A DNA stretch of 11,081 bases, taken from the NCBI GenBank assembly GCA_019422485.1, contig JAHZDG010000053.1, positions 1-11,081 on the forward strand, written 5' to 3'. Below, in pieces: positions 1 through 7,410 of this stretch. Position 1 is the stretch's first letter; the number at the start of each line of letters is the position of its first letter. The notes beneath the pieces are model-generated. The model worked only from the letters and a program-made list of their open reading frames with translations. It did not search any database and was not told the DNA's origin. The stretch comes from Alistipes sp. GTDB lineage: Bacteria; Bacteroidota; Bacteroidia; Bacteroidales; Rikenellaceae. The position numbers and the translations under genes were made by a program.

Positions 1-28
1 ACAAACTTAAAATTAAATCATTCAACCG

Positions 29-1282
29 ATGAAAGAAGCACAGATTATCAAAGCCTACGAGGCAGCCAAGGAACGTTATGCCGAGCTGGGTATCGATACC
101 GACAAGGCGCTCCAACAGCTCCAGAACATTTCCCTGTCGCTGCACTGCTGGCAGACCGACGATGTGACGGGTTTCGAAAACCCCGACGGACAGCTCTCCG
201 GTGGGATTCAGGCTACGGGGAACTATCCCGGCAAGGCCCGCAACATCGACGAAGTGCGCCAAGATATCGAAAAGGTAAAAACCTTGATCCCGGGGAATCA
301 CCGTCTGAGCCTGCATGCCATCTACGGCGATTTCGGCGGCCAGAAAGTAGATCGTGACCAGATCGAAGTAAAACACTTCCAGAGCTGGATCGACTGGGCC
401 AAAGCCAACAACATGAAACTGGACTTCAACAGCACCAGCTTCTCTCACCCCAAGAGCGGCGACCTGTCGCTGTCTAACCCCGATAAAGGCATCCGCGACT
501 TCTGGATCGAACACACCATCCTCAGCCGTAAGATCGCTGAAGCCATGGGTTAACAGCTCGGCAGCAAGGCTTGCCACAACCTGTGGATCCATGACGGTTC
601 GAAAGACCTCACCGCTAACCGTTACCTGTATCGTTCGCTGTTGAAAGATTCTTTGGATCAGATCTTTGCTGTAAAATGCCCGAATGTGAAAGACGGGGTG
701 GAAAGCAAAGTGTTCGGGGTAGGTCTCGAAAGCTTCACCGTAGGTTCGCACGAATTCTACATGGGTTATGCCGTTCAGAACGGTTTGATGGCTACCCTCG
801 ATATGGGTCACTTCCATCCGACCGAAGAAACCTATGACAAGATCTCCTCGATGTTGCTCTTCACGCCGGAAGTGCTGCTGCACGTTAGCCGTCCGGTACG
901 TTGGGACAGCGACCACGTGGTGATTCTGAACGACAGCGTGGCTATGCTGGCTCAGGAAATCGTATGGGCCGATGCTCTGAACCGCGTAAACATCGGGCTG
1001 GACTACTTCGATGCTTCGATCAACCGTATCGGGGCTTATGTTGTCGGTAGCCGTGCTACCCAGAAAGCCTTCCTGCAGGCTCTGCTCTCGCCGATCCAGA
1101 AACTGCGCGAAAACGAAGCCGCCGGCAAATATTTCCAGCGTCTGGCTTTGCAGGAAGAAGCCAAGAGCCTGCCCTGGTCGGCTGTGTACGACTACTTCTG
1201 CCTGAAGAACGGAACCCCCGTGGCCGAAGAGTACATCGCTGCCATCGAACAGTACGAAAAGGACGTTACCTCGAAACGATAA
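29..1282 (+). pseudogene. rhaA: L-rhamnose isomerase, interrupted by an in-frame TAA
   Basis: RhaA interconverts L-rhamnose and L-rhamnulose in the cytoplasm, the first committed step of rhamnose breakdown. The reading frame opens at ATG 29 and runs 174 codons to TAA at 551-553. It then continues in the same frame to the TAA at 1280-1282, 418 codons in all, close to the roughly 419 residues of E. coli RhaA. Both halves match the family: the first has SHPKSGDLSLSNPDK, the second VESKVFGVG, LDMGHFHPTE, RWDSDHVV and LDYFDASINRI. The acidic and His residues of the metal site (VESK, LDMGHFH, SDHVV, LDYFDAS) all lie after the stop, so the 174-residue fragment alone should be inactive. The stop replaces a codon that is Glu in E. 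coli (FGEQLG; here MG-stop-QLG) and is one base from GAA, AAA or CAA. The next in-frame ATG is at 761, already inside the metal-site region. It is the first of three rha genes here; a kinase gene may lie upstream of the window. Family identity is very sure; whether it is a true pseudogene is not. Confidence 0.93.
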
Positions 1283-1304
1283 ACCGAGAGACGATCACTA
1301 TCGA

Positions 1305-1339
1305 GCGAAAGCGTTGCTCCGCGAGGACGGCGCTTTCGC
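1305..1339 (+). other. Structured intercistronic hairpin between rhaA and rhaT
   Basis: A perfect 9-bp inverted repeat, GCGAAAGCG (1305-1313) and CGCTTTCGC (1331-1339), encloses 17 bases. Those can extend the stem (two G-U pairs, G1316-C1328, then TCC/GGA) to a GCGA loop at 1321-1324, a GNRA-type tetraloop. No T-tract follows, so it is not a standard terminator. In the rha transcript it could act as an mRNA-stability or processing element that sets the RhaA to RhaT ratio. That role is inference; the pairing is read directly. Confidence 0.5.
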
Positions 1340-1372
1340 CGTATTGAAACGACTACCTAATCTACTGAATCT

Positions 1373-2410
1373 ATGAATAGTATTTTGATTGGAATTTTGC
1401 TGATGACCATCGGTTCGTTCGCCGGATCGAGCTATTATGTGCCCATCAACAAGATTAAAAACTGGTCGTGGGAAACCTACTGGATCGCTCAGGGGATCGT
1501 TTCCTGGATCCTCTTGCCGTGGGCCTTCACGCTGTATGCCGTTCCGTTTGATGCGCTGGGCACCGTGCTGACTTCGGCTCCGGTGAGCGCCATGGCTCTG
1601 GCCGTGCTGTTTGGAGCCCTGTGGGGTGTCGGTGGTCTGACCTGGGGGCTGAGTATGCGCTACCTGGGGATCTCGCTGGGACAATCCGTTTCGGCTGGGT
1701 TCTGTGCTGCTTTCGGGACTATCATCCCGCCGATCGTAGCCGGGGAAAATCTTTTCACGACGCCCGGGGGTTGGGCCCTGTTGATCGGGGTAGCCATTTC
1801 GCTGGCCGGTATTGCGGTGATCGGTTATGCCGGTTCGTTGCGTGACAAGGCCATGAGTCCCGAAGAAAAGAAAGCCGCCGTTAAAGAGTTCGCTTTGAAG
1901 AAAGGGTTGATCATCGCCATTTTTGCCGGTTTGATGAGCGCCTGCATGAACTACGGGCTGGCTGCCGGACAACCCATCGCCGACGCGGCGATTGCCAACG
2001 GCTGCTCGGAGTTGTTGTCGTTTAGTCCGGTGCACATCTTTGTGATGTTCGGGGGCTTCCTGACCAATTTCATCTATTGCGTGTATCTGTTCCGTAAGAA
2101 CAAATCGTTCCACGAATATCGTACCGTCGGCGGTTCGGTGCTGGCCAGCAACCTGCTCTTCTCGCTGTTGGGCGGTTCGCTCTGGTACATGCAATTCCTG
2201 TTCCTGGGAATGGGACAGAGCTTTATCGCCGATAACGCGATGTTGGTGGCCTTCAGCTGGAGTATCCTCATGTCGCTGAACATCGTCTTCAGTAACTTCT
2301 GGGGGATTGTGCTCAAAGAATGGAAAGGAAGTTCGAGCAAAACGATCGCCGTGCTGTGCTGCGGGATTTTGCTCCTGATCATTTCGGTCTTCTTCCCCTC
2401 GCTGTTCTAA
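1373..2410 (+). CDS. rhaT: L-rhamnose/proton symporter RhaT
   Basis: An inner-membrane carrier that imports L-rhamnose with a proton. The 345-residue product has about ten hydrophobic membrane segments and matches E. coli RhaT (344 residues) along its length. Shared features include KIKNWSWETYW near residue 25, GIVSWILLPWA, FGALWGVGGLTWGLSMRYLG near 80-100, the central cytoplasmic stretch EFALKKGLIIAIFAGLMSA, GGSLWYMQFLFLGMG near 270, and IVLKEW near the C-terminus. The start ATG 1373 lies 90 bases after the rhaA stop, and a hairpin sits in that gap. It is followed 53 bases later by rhaM in the same direction, so the three genes are probably one operon. No truncation or missing segment is seen. 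Uptake appears intact even though rhaA upstream is interrupted. Confidence 0.96.
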   Translation: MNSILIGILLMTIGSFAGSSYYVPINKIKNWSWETYWIAQGIVSWILLPWAFTLYAVPFDALGTVLTSAPVSAMALAVLFGALWGVGGLTWGLSMRYLGISLGQSVSAGFCAAFGTIIPPIVAGENLFTTPGGWALLIGVAISLAGIAVIGYAGSLRDKAMSPEEKKAAVKEFALKKGLIIAIFAGLMSACMNYGLAAGQPIADAAIANGCSELLSFSPVHIFVMFGGFLTNFIYCVYLFRKNKSFHEYRTVGGSVLASNLLFSLLGGSLWYMQFLFLGMGQSFIADNAMLVAFSWSILMSLNIVFSNFWGIVLKEWKGSSSKTIAVLCCGILLLIISVFFPSLF

Positions 2411-2463
2411 GCCCCATTTGTCGGAAACGAAAAATTTGGTTTTACTTATTAAAATAGATCCAT

Positions 2464-2778
2464 ATGCAGCGTTGTGCTTTTAAAATGAAATTGAAACCCG
2501 GTTGCGAAGCCGAGTATCAGAAACGCCATAATGAAATATGGCCCGAGCTGGTGAAAATGCTCAAGGATTCGGGAGTGTACGACTACTCGATTTTCTGGGA
2601 CAAGGAAACGAACATTCTGTTTGCCGTGCAGAAAATCGATGGCGAACAAACTTCGCAGGACCTGGGTCCTACGCCTATCGTACAAAAATGGTGGGATTTC
2701 ATGGCCGATATCATGGAAACCAACCCCGATAATTCGCCCGTGTCGATTCCTCTGCCCGAACTGTTCTATCTGGAATAG
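2464..2778 (+). CDS. rhaM: L-rhamnose mutarotase RhaM
   Basis: RhaM interconverts the alpha and beta anomers of L-rhamnose, supplying the form used by the isomerase. The 104-residue product equals E. coli RhaM in length and shares its landmarks: RHNEIWPEL at 21-29 with the catalytic-type His22, the YDYSIF strand at 39-44, the WW pair at 76-77, and the C-terminal NPDNSPVS and FYLE. It is a small dimeric ferredoxin-like-fold enzyme (family knowledge). It begins 53 bases after rhaT and ends 20 bases before a strong terminator, so it is the last gene of the rha operon. It is intact and carries no sign of decay, unlike rhaA. Confidence 0.97.
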   Translation: MQRCAFKMKLKPGCEAEYQKRHNEIWPELVKMLKDSGVYDYSIFWDKETNILFAVQKIDGEQTSQDLGPTPIVQKWWDFMADIMETNPDNSPVSIPLPELFYLE

Positions 2779-2797
2779 TCCGGATAAGAGTATATGG

Positions 2798-2831
2798 AAA
2801 AGGCCGCATCTCGTACAGATGCGGCCTTTTT
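2798..2831 (+). terminator. Intrinsic terminator after rhaM
   Basis: A 14-bp perfect stem (AAAAGGCCGCATCT at 2798-2811 with AGATGCGGCCTTTT at 2817-2830) closes a 5-base loop and ends in a T run. It sits 20 bases past the rhaM stop. A-runs on the other arm make it potentially active in both directions, which suits the convergent mdh gene. Confidence 0.9.
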
Positions 2832-2881
2832 AGTTGGTCAGGGATGGGTTGATCCTTCGATCTCCTGGTATCTGCGCATAA

Positions 2882-2911
2882 AAAATCCCGAACGTATTCG
2901 TTCGGGATTTT
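2882..2911 (-). terminator. Intrinsic terminator after malate dehydrogenase gene
   Basis: A perfect 13-bp stem (AAAATCCCGAACG at 2882-2894 with CGTTCGGGATTTT at 2899-2911) has a 4-base loop, TATT on the plus strand. On the minus strand it ends in a T run and lies 17 bases past the mdh stop. It is also AT-flanked on the other side, so it could act as a second stop for rha read-through. The 50 bases between this hairpin and the rhaM terminator hold nothing I recognise. Confidence 0.88.
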
Positions 2912-2928
2912 GGGTATATCTGAAGAGA

Positions 2929-3930
2929 TTATTTCAGATTGGGGTTGATCTTCGACCATTCGTCGATAGCCGGCAGAATACCCATTTCGATCACTTCATC
3001 GCGCAGGTGAGTCAGGTGCTGGTAGCTGGTGCGCAGGGCATCGAGTTCTTCCTGAGTACCCTGAGGCAATTTGCAGTGAACCCCTTGGGCGTCAACGGTG
3101 GTTTCCATCGCCATCATGATGTGACGGAATTCCCCTTCGTCTACATAGGTGCCGACCGGCCAGCGGAACGGTGCACCACCCATGGCAGCCCGGATCATTT
3201 CGATAGAAATATAGGCAGGACTCTGGAATGACGAACGACCGCGCAATTCAATAATCCGTTTCCCACCTTGGATGACATGCTGACGAATAGCGGCCCATTT
3301 TTCGTCGGTCAGAGCCGGTGTGCCGATCAGTGAACTCAGCGGTTTGCCGTCGACAATGGTGGTCGAAGCGAATACGGCCATCTGTTCGCCGTGACCGCCA
3401 TAGGTGCGTGAGTTGACCACTTTATCCTGAGCAATACCGAAATGTTGTGCCAAAGCGGTTTGCAGACGCGTGCTGTCCAGAGCGGCCAGCGTGCTGACCT
3501 GTGAGGGTTTGAGACCGGAGTAGATCAGGGTGATCAGACCCGTGATGTCGGCCGGGTTGAAGATGACCACGACGTGTTTTACATCGGGGCAGTAGGTGCG
3601 GATGTTTTTCCCGAATTGAGCGGCGATTTCGGCATTTCCTTTGAGCAGGTCTTCACGGGTCATGCCGGCTTTACGGGCGGCACCTCCCGAAGAAACGATG
3701 TATTTGGCGTCACGCAAGGCTTCGGCCACATCGCTGGTGTACGTCAGATTAATTCCTTCGAAACCGCAGTGGTACATCTCTTCGGCTACGCCTTCCAGGG
3801 CCGGAGCAAAGGGGTCGTACGCACAGATATTAGGGGTGAGACCCATCATAATAGCGGTTTGGATCATGTTCGATCCGATCATCCCGGCTGCGCCGACGAT
3901 GGTCAGTTTGTCGTTCGTCAGAAAGTTCAT
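2929..3930 (-). CDS. mdh: Malate dehydrogenase (LDH/MDH superfamily)
   Basis: A cytoplasmic NAD-dependent enzyme interconverting malate and oxaloacetate, likely in the reductive succinate branch used by gut Bacteroidota (inference from the group). The 333-residue product shows the Rossmann loop GAAGMIG at 13-19, Asp39 at the end of the second strand (an NAD-type signature), the substrate loop ARKAGMTRED with Arg86 and Arg92, NPAD at 126-129, LDSTR with Asp152 and Arg155, and the catalytic His180 in GGHGEQ. Arg rather than Gln in the substrate loop favours malate over lactate. I chose ATG 3930 because MNFLTNDKLTIVGAAG begins the fold at the usual distance. The frame stays open to 4011, but that upstream part is AT-rich, shows no domain similarity and contains a promoter-like site. 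It is monocistronic, convergent with rhaM and divergent from the YeiH-family gene. Confidence 0.92.
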   Translation of the reverse strand: MNFLTNDKLTIVGAAGMIGSNMIQTAIMMGLTPNICAYDPFAPALEGVAEEMYHCGFEGINLTYTSDVAEALRDAKYIVSSGGAARKAGMTREDLLKGNAEIAAQFGKNIRTYCPDVKHVVVIFNPADITGLITLIYSGLKPSQVSTLAALDSTRLQTALAQHFGIAQDKVVNSRTYGGHGEQMAVFASTTIVDGKPLSSLIGTPALTDEKWAAIRQHVIQGGKRIIELRGRSSFQSPAYISIEMIRAAMGGAPFRWPVGTYVDEGEFRHIMMAMETTVDAQGVHCKLPQGTQEELDALRTSYQHLTHLRDEVIEMGILPAIDEWSKINPNLK

Positions 3931-3968
3931 AACGTCTTGGTTTGAGTTTACCTTAAATTTTACGCCTA

Positions 3969-3976
3969 TAAAGATA
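3969..3976 (-). promoter_or_regulatory. Candidate -7 element of the mdh promoter
   Basis: The minus-strand reads TATCTTTA, 7 of 8 to the pattern TAnnTTTG, 38 bases upstream of the chosen mdh start. A matching -33 TTTG at the usual spacing is not clear. It supports the shorter mdh start because the longer frame would run through it. Confidence 0.35.
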
Positions 3977-4172
3977 ATGTCTTTTCTTGAAATAGAGTCA
4001 TCGGAAATCATTATTCTCCATAACGGATTGGAATAGTGTAGGACGGTTGGTTCGGTTGGATGAAGAACACTCCGAAGTTCGAAAACTCAAAACTTGTGCC
4101 GGACTCTCCATCCTATTGACAGAAATCCGGGTATGATAACTTTTGGTTATGGGTGATAAGTATTTGAGTGTC

Positions 4173-4201
4173 TTTGTTTTTTGGAATATTTCCTTTCTTT
4201 G
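4173..4201 (+). promoter_or_regulatory. Candidate promoter of the yeiH-like gene
   Basis: TTTG at 4173-4176 and TTTCTTTG at 4194-4201 resemble the Bacteroidota -33 TTTG and -7 TAnnTTTG boxes, with a 17-base spacer (slightly short) and one mismatch in the -7 box. A transcript starting near 4207 would leave about 25 leader bases before ATG 4232. This argues against the TTG at 4181 as a start. Confidence 0.4.
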
Positions 4202-4231
4202 CGTCGTATTGATCATGAATTTAGAGTGGTT

Positions 4232-5293
4232 ATGAATATGAAATTGAGTGAAAAACAGGGAAATATGTTGCATGGCGTGTTGTTGATCGCCTTGTTCTCC
4301 TGTGCCGCGTTTTACATCAGTGATTTTCCCTTTATAAAAGGACTTTCGCTCAGTCCGCTGATTATCGGGATTGTCTTGGGGATGGCGTATGCCAACAGCT
4401 TGCGCAATCGTCTGCCGTCGACCTGGGTGCCCGGGATTCTTTTCTGCTCCAAACGTCTGTTGCGGGTGGGGATTATTCTGTATGGGTTCAACCTGACGTT
4501 TCAGGATATTGTACAAGTAGGCCTGCCGGCTATCCTCATCGATGCCATCATCGTTGCCGGAACCATTTACGGCGGGGTATGGATCGGCCGTTTGCTGAAT
4601 ATGGACCGCGGGATTGCCTTGTTGACCTCGGTGGGCAGCGGTATCTGCGGGGCGGCTGCGATTTTGGGCGCCGAAGCCACTATTCATACCAAACCCTATA
4701 AAACAGCAGTGGCGGTTTCGACGGTCGTGATCTTCGGGACGATCTCCATGTTCCTCTATCCGGTGCTCTATAAACAGGGAATCGTAAACCTGACACCCGA
4801 ACAGATGGGTCTCTATACCGGGTCTACTCTTCATGAAGTGGCTCATGTGGTGGGTGCCGGCAATGCGATGGGTGAAGAGATCTCGAATGTGGGGATTATC
4901 GTGAAGATGATCCGGGTAATTATGCTGGTACCGGCCTTGTTGGTGATCAGCTGGTCGATCGCTCGTCTGCGGGCTCGTAAAGCGCGTCAGCGCGGCGAAA
5001 CGAACTTGCAGCAGGGAAGTGGAAAAGTAGCGATTCCCTGGTTTGCATTGGGATTTCTGGCTGTGATTGCCTTCAATTCGTTGGGATGGCTGCCCGAACC
5101 GGTGATTGCCTTTATCAAGCGTCTGGATACCTTCCTGTTGACGATGGCCATGACGGCGCTGGGTGCCGAAACCAATTTCGAAAAGTTCAAAAAAGCCGGG
5201 GCAAAACCTTTCCTGCTGGCTTCGATTCTCTATGTGTGGCTGTTGGGCGGAGGTTATCTGTTGGCCAAATATGTGGCTCCGGCCTTGATGTAA
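4232..5293 (+). CDS. yeiH: YeiH/UPF0324 family membrane protein (putative anion exporter)
   Basis: An integral inner-membrane protein of the YeiH/UPF0324 family (conserved hypothetical 698 domain). It is often annotated as a putative sulfate exporter, but transport is not well established for most members. The product is 353 residues from ATG 4232, near E. coli YeiH (about 349). It has many hydrophobic segments across its length, the family landmark GSGICGAAAILGAEA in the middle of the protein, the STLHEVAHVVGAG motif after it, and TMAMTALGAETNFEKFKKAG near the C-terminus. A positively charged loop (ARLRARKARQRGE) separates the N- and C-terminal membrane blocks. ATG 4238 is an alternative start two codons inside. 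It stands alone, divergent from mdh and convergent with the lipoate ligase gene. Nothing nearby hints at the substrate. Confidence 0.88.
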   Translation: MNMKLSEKQGNMLHGVLLIALFSCAAFYISDFPFIKGLSLSPLIIGIVLGMAYANSLRNRLPSTWVPGILFCSKRLLRVGIILYGFNLTFQDIVQVGLPAILIDAIIVAGTIYGGVWIGRLLNMDRGIALLTSVGSGICGAAAILGAEATIHTKPYKTAVAVSTVVIFGTISMFLYPVLYKQGIVNLTPEQMGLYTGSTLHEVAHVVGAGNAMGEEISNVGIIVKMIRVIMLVPALLVISWSIARLRARKARQRGETNLQQGSGKVAIPWFALGFLAVIAFNSLGWLPEPVIAFIKRLDTFLLTMAMTALGAETNFEKFKKAGAKPFLLASILYVWLLGGGYLLAKYVAPALM

Positions 5294-5316
5294 TGCTCCG
5301 ATCGGACGGATATAAG

Positions 5317-5346
5317 AAAAGGGCTGCGGGATTCCGCAGCCCTTTT
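5317..5346 (+). terminator. Bidirectional intrinsic terminator between yeiH-like gene and lplA
   Basis: A perfect 13-bp stem (AAAAGGGCTGCGG at 5317-5329 with CCGCAGCCCTTTT at 5334-5346) with a 4-base loop ends in a T run. It lies 23 bases past the yeiH-like stop and 40 bases past the lplA stop on the opposite strand. The A run on the left arm lets it serve the minus-strand aldolase operon as well. Confidence 0.9.
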
Positions 5347-5386
5347 TCTATGAGTGTATTTGATAAAAATTCCGTCCGCTTCCCTT

Positions 5387-6085
5387 CTAAAATGACCCGT
5401 AACGTTGTTCGGCTCGTTGGCGTACGAGGGTTTGTTCGGTCTCGGTCAGAAGGGTAGGGGCCTCGAGTCCATATTGTTGTAAAAAGACGTCGGTGAGGCG
5501 TTTGAAGAAATCCTCCGTCGATTCCTCCGCTCCGCTATACTGACAGATGTTCACCACCGGACTGGGTACCGAAGCTACGCCTTTGCCGCGTCGTGTCGGA
5601 TCCCCCTGACGGATACGGTCGAGTCGTTTCAGGTCAGTGTGGTGGAGCAGCGTGCCGTGGAACAGCCATCGGTGTCGGGTGATGTGCGAGGCGGTACCGG
5701 ATATTTTCCGGCCGTCGCACAAAAGTTCCCGGCGGGAGCCCATCTGAGCGGAAACGCCAAGCTGAGCTAAAGCCCGGATGATCGGGGTGCTGAAATCGCG
5801 GTCGAGAATCGGGGTTTCGGTTTTATCGCCGAAAAAGGCGTAGTTGATATTCCCCTCGTCGTGATAGACCGTTCCTCCGCCCGAAAGGCGTTTCAATACG
5901 GGAATCCCTTCCTGCCGACAATACGCCAGATCCACCTCGGCCTCGAGGGTCTGGTTACGCCCCACGATCACCGATGGACGGTTTATATACAGCAACAGAA
6001 CGTCGCCGGGACGTTCTGTTAGCAGGTATTCTTCCAGCGCACAATTGCACTGGGGTAGATTCCACGGACTGAGAATCAGTTGCAT
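5387..6085 (-). CDS. lplA: Lipoate-protein ligase A family protein, catalytic domain only
   Basis: Predicted to activate lipoate with ATP and attach it to a lysine of lipoyl domains (2-oxoacid dehydrogenases, glycine cleavage H protein), or to transfer lipoyl or octanoyl groups. The 232 residues show RLSGGGTVYHDEGN at 66-79, the DGRKISGTA motif with catalytic-type Lys127, HGTLL at 143-147, and KGVASVPSPVVNI at 168-180, equivalent to the KGI..SVRSRVTNL block of E. coli LplA. The roughly 90-residue C-terminal accessory domain of E. coli LplA (338 residues) is absent, so a separate partner or a transferase mechanism is possible. It starts 20 bases after the tandem aldolase gene, so it is probably the last gene of that operon. 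That is an odd setting for a cofactor enzyme. The family is sure; ligase versus transferase is not. Confidence 0.88.
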   Translation of the reverse strand: MQLILSPWNLPQCNCALEEYLLTERPGDVLLLYINRPSVIVGRNQTLEAEVDLAYCRQEGIPVLKRLSGGGTVYHDEGNINYAFFGDKTETPILDRDFSTPIIRALAQLGVSAQMGSRRELLCDGRKISGTASHITRHRWLFHGTLLHHTDLKRLDRIRQGDPTRRGKGVASVPSPVVNICQYSGAEESTEDFFKRLTDVFLQQYGLEAPTLLTETEQTLVRQRAEQRYGSF

Positions 6086-6105
6086 GGAAACGAATTTTAA
6101 ACGGT

Positions 6106-7410
6106 TTATTCTCCTACGTGGAAAGCCACGCGCAGATCTTCCACCTGTTGGTCGTTGATCGGTTTGAGTTCTCCGATCGGAGCGGCCATAATCAGCGATT
6201 TGGCACTGAATTCGGCTACTTCCAGACGGTCGAACGTATTGAGCAGCTGATCGCCGGTTACCAATACCGAGTCATTGGCCAGCAACAGGCAAGGCACTTT
6301 CTTCACCATTTCGGGAATAGCCAGCGGATCTTCGTATTGCAGCCCGTAAGGGATGATCGGAATATCCTGCAACAGGATCCAGCTTTCGGGAATGGTGCGG
6401 ACGTTGAATTTCACGCCCGAGGTGCAGAAGCCCATCAGGTTAGGCGACTGGGTCAGGATGATCGAGTTGATCTTCGGGTTGCTCTGGTAGATGGCCTGGT
6501 GCATGGCAACCGAACGGCTCGGAATCTTGCCGGCTTCGACCATACCGTTTTTCACTTGAACAATATCCTGAGGTTCGAGGTCCCAACGCGGTTTGCCCGG
6601 AGGGGTGATCAGGAAGTCGTTCCCACGCCAACGTACCGATACCGTACCGTAGGTGCTGATCATCAGACCCTGGTCGCAGGCGCGGCGTACCATCTTCACG
6701 ATTTCGGTGCGGATGGCCCGTTCGTCCGAAGGATAGGTGACACCCATGAAGTGCGGGTAGTCGGTGGGCAGCGAAGCTTCGTGCTGGCCGATCTGTTCTT
6801 CGGTCAGGTAGGTCGGCTGACCCAATACCATGGCGTTGAGTTCGGTGCGGGCGCACAGTTCCAGGGTTTCGAAACGCTGGTAGGCGTCCATCAGATCTTC
6901 CCCACACAGCACGACACCGTGATTTTCCATGATGACGGCTTTGTAATCGGGATGGCTTTTGAATTCAGCCGCGATTTTCTTGCCCAGTTCCTGGCTGCCC
7001 GGAGTGTCGTACGGAGCGAACCCGATGCGACCGCAAATACGGCGTGCCTGAGGAATGATGTTGGTGTTGGGAATCTTGTGGGTGATGCTGAACGAAACCA
7101 ATGCGGGCGGATGGGCGTGAATAACCGCCTTCATGCCGGGACGCATTTGGTAGATAGCTTTGTGGAAGGGATACTCCGACGAAGGCTTGTGAGGACCGAT
7201 GATGGTACCGTCTGCTTTGACGCACATGATATCCTTTTCGGTCAGGGAGCCTTTGTCGATGCCGCTGGGCGTGATCCACATATCGCCGCTCTCGTCCATG
7301 ATGGAGACGTTACCGCCCGAGGTGGTCGTCATCCCGCTGCGGTAGATACGCCCGATGATCACTTTGATCTGCTCTGCGGGGTGCATCAGTTTCGTGTCTA
7401 GTTGCTTCAT
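6106..7410 (-). CDS. Tandem class II aldolase/adducin protein with degenerate second domain
   Basis: A 434-residue protein of two class II aldolase/adducin domains. The first (about 10-205) keeps the zinc-aldolase residues: SGGN at 31-34, Glu79 in SSE, the HAH pair His98 and His100, and His164 in ENHG. It can plausibly cleave or epimerise a phosphorylated sugar such as a ketose-1-phosphate or pentulose-5-phosphate. The second (about 230-425) aligns along its length (PSSEYPFHKAIYQ against PSRSVAMHQAIYQ). It has lost every metal or catalytic position: Glu79 becomes Ser300, His98 Leu319, His100 Gln321, His164 Asp380. It is likely a structural or regulatory pseudo-domain. The start ATG overlaps the stop of a possible 37-codon ORF (ATGA), and lplA follows 20 bases downstream. 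Co-transcription with the SorE-like dehydrogenase fits sugar-phosphate breakdown. The substrate is unknown. Confidence 0.88.
   Translation of the reverse strand: MKQLDTKLMHPAEQIKVIIGRIYRSGMTTTSGGNVSIMDESGDMWITPSGIDKGSLTEKDIMCVKADGTIIGPHKPSSEYPFHKAIYQMRPGMKAVIHAHPPALVSFSITHKIPNTNIIPQARRICGRIGFAPYDTPGSQELGKKIAAEFKSHPDYKAVIMENHGVVLCGEDLMDAYQRFETLELCARTELNAMVLGQPTYLTEEQIGQHEASLPTDYPHFMGVTYPSDERAIRTEIVKMVRRACDQGLMISTYGTVSVRWRGNDFLITPPGKPRWDLEPQDIVQVKNGMVEAGKIPSRSVAMHQAIYQSNPKINSIILTQSPNLMGFCTSGVKFNVRTIPESWILLQDIPIIPYGLQYEDPLAIPEMVKKVPCLLLANDSVLVTGDQLLNTFDRLEVAEFSAKSLIMAAPIGELKPINDQQVEDLRVAFHVGE

Larger units (their letters stand above)
3931..4231. other. Divergent intergenic region between mdh and the yeiH-like gene
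   Basis: About 300 AT-rich bases separate two divergent starts. I see no convincing gene in it. It holds candidate -7 sites for both directions, a short direct repeat CGGTTGG at 4044-4050 and 4053-4059, and a small inverted repeat ATAAC/GTTAT near 4136-4150. The repeats are too short to call as operators. Confidence 0.5.

Noticed and set aside
641..1282. A separate 213-codon gene starting at TTG 641
   Set aside because: It is the in-frame second part of rhaA. The TTG has no start signals, and homology extends upstream to the TAA at 551.
1298..2194. 298-codon open frame on the minus strand
   Set aside because: Lies opposite rhaT, which is certain. The product is a low-complexity Arg/Gln/Gly/His-rich sequence.
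3931..4011. 27-residue N-terminal extension of malate dehydrogenase
   Set aside because: It adds no domain, is AT-rich, and contains a promoter-like element. The fold begins normally at ATG 3930.
4181..4231. TTG start for the YeiH-like protein
   Set aside because: It lies upstream of the candidate -7 box, and ATG 4232 gives the usual family length.
6118..7401. 427-codon open frame on the plus strand
   Set aside because: Antisense shadow of the tandem aldolase. Its His/Gly/Arg/Val-rich product has no domain similarity, and the minus-strand frame has clear motifs.
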